In this document: one piece after another, positions 44,186 through 54,542 of the stretch
How positions within the stretch are numbered: position 1 is the stretch's first letter
Layout of the letters: each line of letters opens with the position of its first letter
Origin: Lithobates sylvaticus
Taxonomy: Eukaryota; Chordata; Amphibia; Anura; Ranidae
Length of the DNA stretch: 64,000 bases
NCBI GenBank assembly: GCA_028564925.1
Contig: CM053033.1
Location: 81,213,468-81,277,467 of the forward strand
Reading direction: 5' to 3'
Notes under the pieces: model-generated
Seen by the model: only the letters and a program-made list of their open reading frames with translations
What the model was told of the DNA's origin: nothing
The model's database searches: none
Made by a program: the position numbers and the translations under genes

Positions 44186-45804
44186 TGAATAGGGGCAAAT
44201 AATATAAGTGTCACCCCTAAAGGTGTCACCAGGTATTTACCGGAGGTAGAGACAGACCAGCTGGTCTACCTGGAGGGGTTCCTAGTAAGATACAGGAACA
44301 GGGTAGGGGCCTGCCGGCTGAGGTCAAGGTGGGTACCTGCCTCCTTGTGGTGGGAGTGTAACCTTACACCGAAACTTAGGAAATAACTATTGTCAGCCAT
44401 CCAGGAATCCAGGCTTAAATGCCTGCATGAACGTGTAAAACCTGTGCTCAATTGTGTGGGGAGAGCCTAAAGCAACTCTCCCTAGGCCGCGATGGGGAGT
44501 CTCCTCAGCCCACCACCCCTTTACTGACTAACATATCACAAGGGGAGATAAAGCTGTACATGTATCTAACGAAACCTTTGTTATACATCATATAAACATT
44601 AAACGTAAAACACATCAAGTTATAACCAGATACAGCCCTCAAGCCCGGCAACTAAGGCACTGCTAGGTTGGTTATGGCTGATATACCTTCTCGCGTAACA
44701 ATACGCCCGGGAGCAACGCCTTGGGCAGGTGGGGGTCCCGGCACCCTGCAGCGCCCTTAAGGTGGCACCACCGGGGACCGGTCCCCCCAGCACCCAAGCC
44801 GCCGCCCCAACCAAGGCCCTCCCGCAACCCAGATACCAGGGGGGCATTAGTAAGAGGAAGCTCGTCTAAAGGCTTTGTTTCCTTTAAGCAGCAGGTTAAA
44901 GCCAAGAACAAGGTAAGATATCCCACTCTGCCAAAGGTACTATAAAACATTAAGCTGAGACATTTCCCTCAGTCATTCTATCCCTTATGCATAGACACCA
45001 CTTTGTAAGAGGGGGGGGGGGGACCACCCACCAGTCCCTGGACCACATATGTTTACCCTCAGGTCAGAGAATATTTACTCCCCACGTCTCCAATGAAGCA
45101 ATATGGAGGCGCGGGGAGTCGCCGCGGGGGACCGTGTAGAGACGGACCGCCGTGGAGAAACCAACTGCTGGTGCCCCGTCCCGATCAGACAGCTGTGGTC
45201 GTGTACTCTTGCATCTGCGATGCGCCCCCAGATAAACCTAGCATGTCCCTTCATACAGTGCCCATAGGTAGACCAGCTAGGTGACCATTACTTGGTCGGA
45301 CATCCGACAAAGATAACACAAAAAGAGGCAAAAAAGAGTACCTGTATACCAAGGGTGTGCCAGAAAAATAATAATAAAGACAAAAAAGGAAACAAAAAAA
45401 GAAAAAGATGCAGGGCTTCAGGGACCAAAAAGGTGGGGGTGGGAAGCTGGTGCCTCTTCCCGTGTGGCTGTAGAGACGTGGTCCACCTCTTGCTTCTGCA
45501 GGTAGGTTCTTGCCCGGTATAGGGTCTGTTGAAAAGTCCACTTGAGGTCACCTGTCTCCTTATTCAGCAAGGATTCACTTCTGCGGGGGTTTGGGGGTGC
45601 CCTCACCACTTGTAGCAATGAGTGACGTCCAGCACAGTTTGCAGGTAGCAATGTGGGGCCCCAAATGACTGCCTCTGTGGGCAAGCGTAAGGTAGGTTAC
45701 TACCAGTAGGTGGTTTCCTGCAAACCGCAGGAAGCATGTCGTGGGTTGTGCAAAGGGATAGATGCCTTCCGTGTCTTCAGCTTGAACCTCTCAGTTGTGC
45801 TGTA
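44186..45804 (-). other. Inter-ORF segment of the LINE
   Basis: About 1.6 kb between the ORF1 stop and ORF2. No frame recognised on the minus strand. G10-11 and C runs occur (45010-45022). Possible leader for ORF2 translation; how ORF2 is started is not visible. An insertion of another element inside cannot be excluded. Confidence 0.5.
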
Positions 45805-46878
45805 TCAGTGATCGGTTTTGCGTCGCGCATAAGATGGCGATGCTCGTGGGCTTTCATCTGTCTCCATGTCGCCCCTGCGTCTTGGCGAGGAGTCAGCCGA
45901 GGGCCTACGCCTGCGTTGTCTGCTCCTCTGGGATCTCGGAGTCTCGCCCGGCTGTGTGGGAATCCAGGGCTCTTGCTGCAAGAATGCTCCGTACCATTCA
46001 GGTACGTGAACCATTGGGATACCTAGGGTCTCGCAGAACGGCCTCAGGTCTGCTGGCGTTCTCAGTTGGGCCGTGCGGTTGCCATTTGTCGCCTGCAGGC
46101 AAAATGGAAACTTCCATCTGTAGGGGATGTGTCTGTCTCTCAGTGCCTGCAATAAGGGCCGGAGGTCTCTTCTATGCTGCAGTGTTATGGCGGAGAGATC
46201 CTGAAACAGTTGGATACGTGCCCCCTCGTGCTCTAGATTGCCATGATTGCGGGCCAGGCGCAGTATTTCTTCTTTCTGTGTAAAGCTGACTAGGCAGCAT
46301 ACTGCGTCTCTGGGTGGGTCAGTGTCTCTCCCTCTGGGCCGCAGGGCTCTATGGCAGCGTTCCATCTCCACTGGGGAGTCAGGTGGTCTGCCCAGGAGGG
46401 TGTTAAAGATAGCCCAGATTGCCGCTTGGAGCTGGGGGCCTTCTACAGTTTCGGGGATCCCCCTGACCCGCAAGTTATGCCTGCGCCCCCTATTATCAAG
46501 GTCCTCCACTTGTTGTACCTGATGCAATGCCGCTCCGTGTGTCATGGCCGCCGCCTCCACGTGTTCCACTCTTGCTGCGACCGCTTTCATGTCACTTCTT
46601 AGGTCTGAGATGGCTGCTGTTAGTGTGTTCTTGATGTCAGCAGCCACACTCTGCAGGTCCGCCAGGCATAGGAAGGGCGATGAGTGTGTGGGGGAAGCGC
46701 CTGTCTGTGATAGCAGCGGTGCGGGCGCCGCCGCGCCTCCTGTATAACTACAGTCCCCGGCTTGCGATGCGGCCTGTGGCTCCGTCTGGCAGGTCCGGAA
46801 CATGGCCGGAATATTCCTGCTAAGTTGTGTCGCCGGGTCCATCTGCGAGCGGGTGGCCGAGTGACTCCTAGCCGTCAT
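45805..46878 (-). CDS. L1/Tx1 ORF1: RNA-binding coat/chaperone protein
   Basis: 357 residues, uninterrupted. Residues about 73-126 form a coiled coil (LADLQSVAADIKNTLTAAIS...). RRM-like core from 127: DLDNRGRRHNLRVRGIPETV, then VEMERCHRALRPRG. C-terminal domain: LFQDLSAITLQHRRDLRPLL. Basic Arg-rich tail at 320-340 (RSQRSRQRRRRPSADSSPRR). This is the Transposase_22-type layout of L1 ORF1p, which trimerises and binds the LINE RNA. Met13 is an alternative start. Confidence 0.93.
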   Translation of the reverse strand: MTARSHSATRSQMDPATQLSRNIPAMFRTCQTEPQAASQAGDCSYTGGAAAPAPLLSQTGASPTHSSPFLCLADLQSVAADIKNTLTAAISDLRSDMKAVAARVEHVEAAAMTHGAALHQVQQVEDLDNRGRRHNLRVRGIPETVEGPQLQAAIWAIFNTLLGRPPDSPVEMERCHRALRPRGRDTDPPRDAVCCLVSFTQKEEILRLARNHGNLEHEGARIQLFQDLSAITLQHRRDLRPLLQALRDRHIPYRWKFPFCLQATNGNRTAQLRTPADLRPFCETLGIPMVHVPEWYGAFLQQEPWIPTQPGETPRSQRSRQRRRRPSADSSPRRRGDMETDESPRASPSYARRKTDH

Positions 46879-46993
46879 CTTGTGGGGCCGACTGGAGGTT
46901 TTAGGCTGCTGCTAGGGCTTCTTTGTCTCCCTGGATGGCGGAGCTCTCTCTCTAAGCGGCCATCTCGCTCCGGTGCTAGGCCACGCCCCCCCC
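46879..46993 (-). promoter_or_regulatory. 5' UTR/internal promoter region of the LINE
   Basis: About 115 bases from the G-rich tip to the ORF1 start: GGCGTGGCCTAGCACCGGAG then GAGATGGCCGC, a YY1-like word (ATGGC). LINEs carry internal promoters here; activity is inferred. Confidence 0.5.
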
Positions 46994-47009
46994 AAGCAAA
47001 GATTTTAAA

Positions 47010-47565
47010 TCATGCCATTCTAATCGGGATGGGGTAGTTGACCGTGCTAATATACAAACACAGTTAGTTTATCTGTAACAAACATATAAGATACTTTACA
47101 TGTCCAAAATATAATCTCAAATATATGTACATAGCGTATCTTCATTACCTATAAACGTAATAGATTACAAGAAGGTGGATAATACTTGTATTCAACACTG
47201 TCCAAAACAGCCATAAAAAGGTCCCATGGAAATAAAGAGGGAAGATGAAAAGTTGAATACCATATGTCCATGTTTATAGTGTCCAACTTTTCATCTTCTC
47301 TCTTCATCTCCATGGGAGCTTTTTGAAGCAAATTTTAGCTTGAACTAATAAACAAATGTGAATTGGATGTGTTTTGAACCGCATTCGTTTTACATGACAT
47401 GTGATATAACCTTGGTTTCTGTGGTTCTGCTCACCTATATGCAGTGCATGCACCATGCAAATTGAAAGAGTCCTGGAAACTGTTCTGAATCACATATGTC
47501 ATTAGTTTTGAACACAATTTTGGCAGTTTTTTTCCTATTTCCCTCCTTCTCTCCTTTGTTATAGG
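47010..47565. other. Unique-looking DNA with a long hairpin
   Basis: Nothing coding. Contains the inverted repeat at 47222-47317 described next. Confidence 0.4.
47222..47317. repeat. Hairpin with 34-bp arms
   Basis: Arm 47222-47255 (TCCCATGGAAATAAAGAGGG...) pairs with 47284-47317 with four mismatches; the loop is 28 bases. No tip duplication is seen. Could be a MITE remnant or a pre-miRNA-like fold. Confidence 0.8.
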
Positions 47566-48101
47566 TGGTTGTTAAGGAATGGGCCGGCAAGTCGACCACC
47601 ATATCCCTAACAACTAATGACTCATCAGCTGTCAGCAGTGTTCCCCGCTGACAGCTGAATGTAAACAAAAGATTTGCCGGCAATTAAACTCGAGGAAAAG
47701 AAACAGGTCGTTGTCCCCCCCCCAATCCATACCCATGCCAAAATAAAAAAAATCTATACCAGACCGAGCATGCAGCCAGGTAGGCCAGAAAGGGGGGGGG
47801 GGGCTGAGCTCTCCCCGAACCATACCAGGCTACATGCCACTCAATGTATGGAGACGACCTAAAGGTCTGGTATGGATTGGGGGGACCACATGCATTTTTT
47901 TTATTTATTTTTACATTTCGGCATAGGGTTCCCCTATAATCCAGACCAGACATAAAGAGCCTGGTATGGATTGGGTGGGGGGGGCAAACACTGTTTTTTT
48001 TCTCAAATTTATTTGACCGGAAATTCTTTTGATTACATTCAGCTGTCAGCGGTCAGCGGGGAACCCCGCCTGCTCCTTAACAACCAGCTCCTTAACAACC
48101 A
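47566..48101. mobile_element. MITE with TGGTTGTTAAGGA ends
   Basis: Left TGGTTGTTAAGGA and right TCCTTAACAACCA; the right tip is duplicated in tandem (CTCCTTAACAACCAG twice, 48073-48102). Long subterminal inverted repeats include CCCCGCTGACAGCTGAATGT. The centre (47700-47845) shares a module with 13090-13290. Confidence 0.65.
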
Positions 48102-48267
48102 GAAAATTTCCACTGAAAACGGAGCTGAAAACCACACTGCACATGTGTGAACCCCGTCTGAATCTGGATTTGGATAACATTTTCATAGATCAGGATCTTA
48201 TATAGAAACTGGTTTTATGTAATAAGAAACATTTTTATCAACGAATAATATAAGATTTTGATTTTAA

Positions 48268-48574
48268 AGCGGAGCTCCACCCAAAAGGGGAAGCTCCGCT
48301 TCTCTACCTCCTCCCTCCCGTTCCACTTTTGGGGGGGGAGCGGGTACCTGGTTGTGACAGGTACCCACTCCCACTTCTGACTACGTACACCCCCCCCCCC
48401 CTTCACCCGCAGCCTTCTGGGACACTTCATAAGCCCATTCACAAAGAACAGTGTGCTTGCGCAGTAGAAAACCTGCTGTGAAGCCGCAAGGCTGGCCTCC
48501 CTTTGTCAGGATGGCTGTGGCAGCAACGATAGACGATTGAAGAATCGGCTCAGGCAATTTTTTTGGGCTCCTCT
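48268..48574. mobile_element. T2/Kolobok-like MITE (R1, copy E)
   Basis: TTAA at 48264-48267 and 48575-48578; ends AGCGGAGCTCCACCC and TTTGGGCTCCTCT. Internal TGCTTGCGCAGTAG corresponds to the family NRF1-like word. Confidence 0.75.
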
Positions 48575-48578
48575 TTAA

Positions 48579-48582
<4 letters not shown>

Positions 48583-48638
<56 letters not shown>
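48583..48638. repeat. (TA)n microsatellite
   Basis: About 28 TA units directly after copy E. Confidence 0.98.
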
Positions 48639-48642
<4 letters not shown>

Positions 48643-49528
48643 CTATAACATTGGTATATAATCATTTTCATTGGTACATCTAAAGTCCCTCATTTTATGG
48701 TGGGTGTTGCTGGTATGTAACTGTTTGGGATGTATTCTAGAGAAAGTATTGAAACTTTTAACTCAGAGTGGAATAAAAATATGAATAGTGTTTGAGTTTT
48801 TCCAACTCCTGGCCTTCATACAGAGCTGTTTGTATGATGGCTTCAGTGCTAGGCACTCTCTACAGTTGTATTACTTCAGAGGGTAATGCAATGGACAATG
48901 GACATGTCAGATTATCTTGAAAGCTGTTGCCTCTCTTCAGGAAAATGGCAGGAGCAATCCAGGCATGGGAGGACTTTCTGGCAGAATGTGGTGTCCCAGA
49001 ATAATGTTTAGACTGCATTAGGCTGTGATTATTGTAAAATGAAGGAGTGTTTGAAACATTTGAATCTATGAACATTTGGTTTAAGTAACAATCTCATGCC
49101 TGCAGTGGGCCAACATCTGTTCAAGGGAAATTTTCAATTGGGTGGGCCAAAAATACCTATCCTTATTGCTATTGGTCCCACCTGGACTCTTTCTGCTTGA
49201 TCCCTCTTCATTCTGTCCTCCTCCTCATTCACATAAATCTTTATTAAAGGCAGAGCCAACTTTACAAGTTAATGAAATTCACACTGCTTTCCCTGAGGGC
49301 AGCTTTGTTTATACTAAGGGCTTTATACATCAGGTGTCAGCTAAGCTAGCTTAGAGCCTTGATCATTTTCAATAATTTAAATCCTCTATTGCCAGTTTAA
49401 TCCACACATACTGTATATTTAATATGTATATCTTATTCTAGATCTGATGTGTGGTGTAGCTCAGTTTCCAGAAATAAAGTTGTTGTTACTTTTTATTCTT
49501 CGTAAAATACAGGAAATAGTGAACACCA
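48639..49528. other. No gene recognised
   Basis: Unique-looking DNA; 48900-49060 and 49240-49400 are complex and could be conserved noncoding sequence. No splice-flanked frame. Confidence 0.3.
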
Positions 49529-49532
49529 TTAA

Positions 49533-49965
49533 AGTGATGGTAAAGCTTTGATTTTTGTTTAAATTAAAAAAAACAACAAACAGGTTTATATTTACCTGTT
49601 CTGTGCAATGGAATTGCACGTAGCGGCCCAAATCTCCTTTTCTTGAGTCCCCAGCTGCCACTCCTGGCTCCTCCCCTCCTGTTAGTGCCCCTGCAGAAAA
49701 CCGTTTTTTATTGGGGCACTCGTGGCCTCGCTCCCGAGCCTCACTGTCTGCATCTGTAGACAGACGGTGGGACTTGGCCCCGCTCCCTCATCACTGGCTT
49801 TGATTGACAGCAGTGGGTGATTGGTTTGATTGACAGCAGTGACGGCAATGGCTCCCTCTGCCTCAGCAAAGCTTGTGAGACCATGAAGTAAAGGGAGAGA
49901 AGAGCTGTAGACGTGCACAGTGTTAGAATGCATGAAGGTAAAAAATATTTAGGCTTTATAACCAA
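49533..49965 (-). mobile_element. T2/Kolobok-like MITE (R2, inverted copy)
   Basis: TTAA at 49529-49532 and 49966-49969; starts AGTGATGGTAAAG and ends TTTATAACCAA. Carries TATTTACCTGTTCTGTGCAA, the inverse of the family donor-like word. Confidence 0.65.
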
Positions 49966-50271
49966 TTAAAAATAAATAAAATTCCTCTATACTGTATGTT
50001 CCTTTCATTGTGGGGAGCACTGCACTATACAGTACATTCCTGCATAAGACCTTGCAAGTTAACCGCTTGCTGACCGCATCACTTGGATGTAAGGTGGCTC
50101 TCATGCGCTCAATCTCGTACCTAGTACGTGGTCTAGCACTTCTGGGTAGGGCACGTGCTTGCACGCAGCGGCTGTGCTGTGATTAGACACAGCACAAGCC
50201 AAGCTGATCAGTGGGTGCCGGCCAATAGATGTCTGCCGGCACTCGCTGATGAAAAATATTAATCTGCTTTA

Positions 50272-50679
50272 GGGCCAGTTCCCAGTTCTGTGATGTCAGA
50301 CATTACATGTGATTCACACCGCACTGCTGTACAAATTACATGCAATGTCTGTGCGAAGCAAATTCAGCCATACAGGATGTATGGCTTGGTCCGCACCAAA
50401 ATCGTATCGCATGGGTGTTAATACCTATGCAATCCGATTCCTGTCCGAATTGACAGTTCGCACTGCGATATGCAAACTGATCTGGGGGTGTCATTAACTT
50501 TATATTGACACTCCCAGCAGTTCGCATAGGGCAGTGTGAACTGCCTGTGGGAGACATGTAATGCAGGAACCCGGACAGGATTTGCAGGGTTCTTGCAACT
50601 GCCTGTGGGAGAGACATGTAATGCGGGAACCCGGACTGGATTTGCAGGGTTCTTGCATCGCTACAGAGTGAACCGAGTC
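50272..50679. mobile_element. Harbinger-like MITE with internal tandem duplication
   Basis: Ends GGGCCAGTTCCC and GAGTGAACCGAGTC; flanks TTA (50269-50271) and TAA (50680-50682). A 58-bp tandem repeat occupies 50541-50658. Confidence 0.5.
50541..50658. repeat. 58-bp tandem duplication
   Basis: CTGCCTGTGGGAGA...TTGCAGGGTTCTTGCA occurs at 50541 and 50599 with few differences. Confidence 0.92.
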
Positions 50680-50841
50680 TAAAGCTGAACTTTCGATGGA
50701 AAAAGTCTGATCGTGTGTACGGGCCTTTAAGCTGAACTTTAGGAAACGGTTAATTACGCAGCTAGTATTAAGTTAGTCACATTCACCTGGACTTGGTCTG
50801 TAATGTTGAAGACATTTCACAGCTTAACCAATCCACTTCTT

Positions 50842-51015
50842 CAGTTCTAATGACTGTAGGAACATACCCCAGCAGTTATATCAACCCAGAAGTGATCCAG
50901 TACTTCTGAGTAGGGGGCACGCTAACGTGCAGTGGCTGTGATTAGACACAGCACAAGCCAAGGCGATCAGTTCCTAATGACTGTAGAAACATACCCCAGC
51001 ATTTATATCAACCCA
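50842..51015. repeat. 47-bp direct repeats flanking a copied TTAA-element fragment
   Basis: TAATGACTGTAGGAACATAC... (50842-50888) recurs at about 50969-51015. The 80 bases between (GTGATTAGACACAGCACAAG...) copy sequence near 50165-50210. Confidence 0.85.
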
Positions 51016-51663
51016 ATTAGCACAGACAACTTAATCCAGTTACCAATAAATTCAGATGTAATATGAGGTGCATTACACCCCCCCCCCACATGCACACCCC
51101 TCCCATGTATCCCAGGCTCAGCTTGTCCATCTGCAGGACTGGCCTAGCAGGTGCCGCCTGGGAGGGAGAAGAGCGAACACACGTCCGCTCTTCTCCCCTC
51201 CTTGTTGCTGATCAGGAAAGCGATGCGTTTGACGTCACTTCCAGTTCTGCCCATCAGTGTCTCCAGCTAGCATGGTCAGGAAAGAATTCATCGCAATGCA
51301 ATCAGCATTGCATTACAGTCAGTGGAGCACAGGGGAGACATCCAGGGTCTTTTAGACCAGACCTCCTCTGTAACACTAAACTGATGCCCTATAGGTAGCT
51401 TTTAAAGTGTTGCCTATGGAAAATATAGGGTACTGAAAAGTATCGCCTTTTCACGGGCACACATAAATTTAAGGTTTGACATGTTGGGTATCTATTTGCT
51501 CGGTGCAACCTCGTCTTTTATAGTTTATCAAAAATTGGATAATTTTTTGCATTTGTGTGCCCTAAAATTCACTTTTTTACTGAAATTTTGCGTTTTCCTA
51601 GACCTTTGTGGTAACATCATGTGACATAAAAATTGGGACTACCACTATTTTACTCTCGAGGGT

Positions 51664-53212
51664 AGTGTGTTTTTAAACTTTTTTCCATTAAGGCATCCTT
51701 TAGAATTGCACACAATCCCGAGGCACAGCAGTCTGAGGGCTCACTCACACAGGGAGGTACGTCCAAGCGTGAGCAGTTTTTTTTTTTTTTTTTGCTTGTT
51801 CCCGTGTGTTGCGTTTTTAATTAGGCTGCTCTATGCTAGTGAAACATGCAAACAATGTGAAAATTGAGCCCCACCAAAATGCATGGTACTATGGTACAAT
51901 GCGTTTTTAGTGGTCGATTTAGTTGGCCAAAGCTCATTTGGATGTACTTCTTCTGTGGATCATAGGAATGCAGTTTGTTCTGCACGCCTGTGACCCGTTT
52001 TCAGCAGACAGTGGTCCAGGCTGGGGCCAGCAACTGGCTCAGTCTCTCAGCCTGAGCCAGCCGCTGCCATCCCCTCCACAGCCCAGTGTTCCAGTGAGCG
52101 CGGGGGGCAGAGCAGAGAGCTCTGAGAACCGAGCAATCAGCGGTCTGGGACTGAGAACTGGATGGGAGGTGGTGGAGTAACACAGAAGCCTAAAACAAGA
52201 GTAATCTTTGGAGTGGCTATTTAAACATCAGGCTCTGATCAATCCTCAGTGTATACTAACAGAGGCTTCTGGTTAGAGATGCTTCGACACCTCTTCAGTG
52301 GTTCGTTGATCCTACAAAGCGCTTTGTGACCCCCCTGAGTAAGGAAGCTAACTGGCTTTCTGGTAAGTCTTTACTTTATCTATGGTGAAGGGTATCACGC
52401 TGCCAAGCATCTGACCAATGTTTCACCTCTTATCTACTGGGAATCAGCCATATATGAACTTTTTTATTTAACTTTTTTAAACTTTTTTGCACTTTAAATG
52501 TGATCTAACATTGCACATATGTTATATCTGACTATTGCACATTGTATTATTGTACACTTGCACTTTACAGTTAGCCACATGCCATTTACATGCATTGTGT
52601 TATCATGAATTGCACAGTTTTGTCCCAGCGCTGCACTTTATATTTAGAATTTTTCTTTTGTGCCCAATATCTGGGTTATAGTGCACAGCTGCTGGTTTCC
52701 TATTTCTTATTCACTAAGCATGGATATATTTTTACACTCAATCAGCGGTGTTTGAACGCTCAGTTCTCAGTGGGGAGCCGGCGGGGAACAGATGCAGCTA
52801 TGGACTGATGCTGCATCCACATAGGAAAGTATGATTTGAAAGGGAAAAAAAAAAAACTTCTCTTATAAGAATTAATGCCACCTGTGTGCAACTGCAAAAG
52901 GCAACGCATTTTTGTGTGGTGCAGAAAAATGCACGTTACCACCCTAAAATGTTGTTTTTTGTAGTATGTAGTTAAGTGGTCAGTAGGTTGTAAATCTCCT
53001 TCCATCTTTACAGCTAGCACAAATTCTGCCCTTCAAAATCCCCCCTTGTAGCCCGGAGGTGAAACGGGATGTGCTTTCCCTGCTCCATATACACAGAAGT
53101 TAACGCAGGAAACCTTTAATCATCGGACTGTATCAGGGCTTTCTATAATTCTGCCACGACACCCCTGTGGACTCTTTGCGGCACCCCAAGGCGTTTGGTT
53201 GAAATACCTTGC
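51664..53212. mobile_element. hAT-like insertion, degraded
   Basis: The dispersed module reads up to TCGAGGGT (51656-51663) and resumes with ACTAGGGT (53213-53220), a 6/8 duplication. The ends share AAGGCATCC / AAGGCG and GAGGCAC / GTGCCGC-type words in inverse order. The interior at 52480-52700 has repeated TTGCAC words. No transposase seen. Confidence 0.45.
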
Positions 53213-53338
53213 ACTAGGGTGTCTGTGTTTAGAAAATATATAATGTTTTGGCTTTTTTTTGTAATCTTCAGGACTAAAATAATTTTTTAAGCATGTGAAC
53301 AAAAAACGCAAAAACTGCTCTAGCAGCATAACGGTTAA

Positions 53339-54374
53339 TGAAGTACGAAACACATAAACTAAAATTGCAGCAAAAACTCCTGTGGCTGCATTGTTTTTGT
53401 TTTTTTATTTTAGGCATTTTTACTTTATTTCTACCTAGTAATCCAGACGTAACACATGGGATGGGTAACGGAAATGCCTTTGGACAGCAGCGTTAGATGC
53501 ATTATCAGATTTAGACTGACTTGACTAAGGCGGGCCATACACAGAGCAAATTTCACTTGATTCCCCCATTTACACAGACAGTGTTTATGCGGGAATCCCT
53601 CTTGCCAGGCCATTGTCTTCTTCCAGCCTGGGAGAAGACTATAGCAACCACTAGCAATAATCACAGGTAAAACCCGGCATGCTGGTTGTACCCAAGTTAA
53701 TCGATCAACTTGTTACATTCACCCTGCCCATACATGGCTCGAATCTCAGTTGAATTCCTGCTAATTCTTTTAAGCAGGTACAGCAAGTTTTATTTTTCCT
53801 TTTGGGATAAAGGTTTTACCTTGAATAAAATCTGACTATTGCAAGCACCACTGCCAGTGTTTGGTGCTTGCAATAGGTTTGCCTCAATGCTCTAACTGCC
53901 ACCTTTGATGGACAGCTTGGTCTTTTAAAAGGCAGAAAATAACATATTTACTAGCCAGATCAACAAGTGAAAATAAAAAATTGGGGGGGGGGGGGGGGCT
54001 AAAAAAGGAAACTAATTCAGCTACCATTGGTAAGCTGCCATATATTACATTTTTGTGTGCAATACCGCTTTAAGGTATAGAAAAGCTGCTGAGTCCTGAC
54101 CTGTAGAATATGCCCTACTATGCTGGCACATTAATTTGTTATGAGGCTGATTTGTCTCCCCAGTGTACAGGTCTTTGCAATCCTCACTACAGTGCACTGC
54201 TTATAACACTTTACTTTGCATATGTTTCAGTTTTGTGTCTTTTGGGTGTACACCCTTCTGTGTCAATGTATTGCTGGGTTGAGAAAGTGCAGTGATGCAT
54301 TGTCTTAATTGCGCATTACAGGTATTTATATAGTGGGGTAATTTAGGAAGTGCTTTACATACTATACATTCACA
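53339..54374. other. No gene recognised
   Basis: Includes GGGCCATACACAGAGC / GCCCATACATGGCTC MITE-like words (53536-53740), a perfect hairpin at 53836-53876 and a G17 run at about 53982-53998. Confidence 0.35.
53836..53876. repeat. Perfect 15-bp hairpin
   Basis: CTATTGCAAGCACCA and TGGTGCTTGCAATAG around an 11-base loop. Confidence 0.95.
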
Positions 54375-54541
54375 TCAGTCCCTGTCTTAAAAAAACATAC
54401 AAACGTCCCCACCTCACATGCATACATACTAGGGCCAATATAGACCGGAGCCAAGTAACCTATGAGAATGTCTTTGGAATGTGGGAGAAAACTGGGGTAC
54501 CCAGAGGGAACCCCATGTAAGCATAGTGAGAACATGCAAAC
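54375..54541. repeat. Dispersed vertebrate repeat module
   Basis: Carries CTTTGGAATGTGGGAGAAAA, GAGGGAACCCCATG and GAGAACATGCAAAC, words I recall from repeats common in fish and frogs. Class not assigned. Confidence 0.5.
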
Positions 54542-54542
54542 T

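Larger units (their letters stand above)
40070..46993 (-). mobile_element. Near full-length Tx1-type L1 LINE
   Basis: Reading on the minus strand: a short 5' UTR starting at a G-rich tip (GGGGGGGCGTGGCCTAGC), ORF1 (46878-45805), a 1.6-kb inter-ORF segment, ORF2 (about 43972-40949), a 3' UTR, and AATAAAAATCTTTATGG at the 3' end. The flanks AAAGATTTT at 40071-40079 and 46998-47006 may be the target duplication. The intact ORF1 and the intact endonuclease and reverse transcriptase domains indicate a young insertion; an internal deletion in the ORF2 C-terminus makes it non-autonomous. Confidence 0.9.
50063..53334. mobile_element. Composite TTAA element (CCGCTT type) with several insertions
   Basis: Left TTAA 50059-50062 then CCGCTTGCTGACCGCATC; right CAGCATAACGG then TTAA 53335-53338. 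It holds a Harbinger-like MITE, a local duplication and a 1.55-kb hAT-like insertion. Pairing of the two ends is plausible, not proven. Confidence 0.4.
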
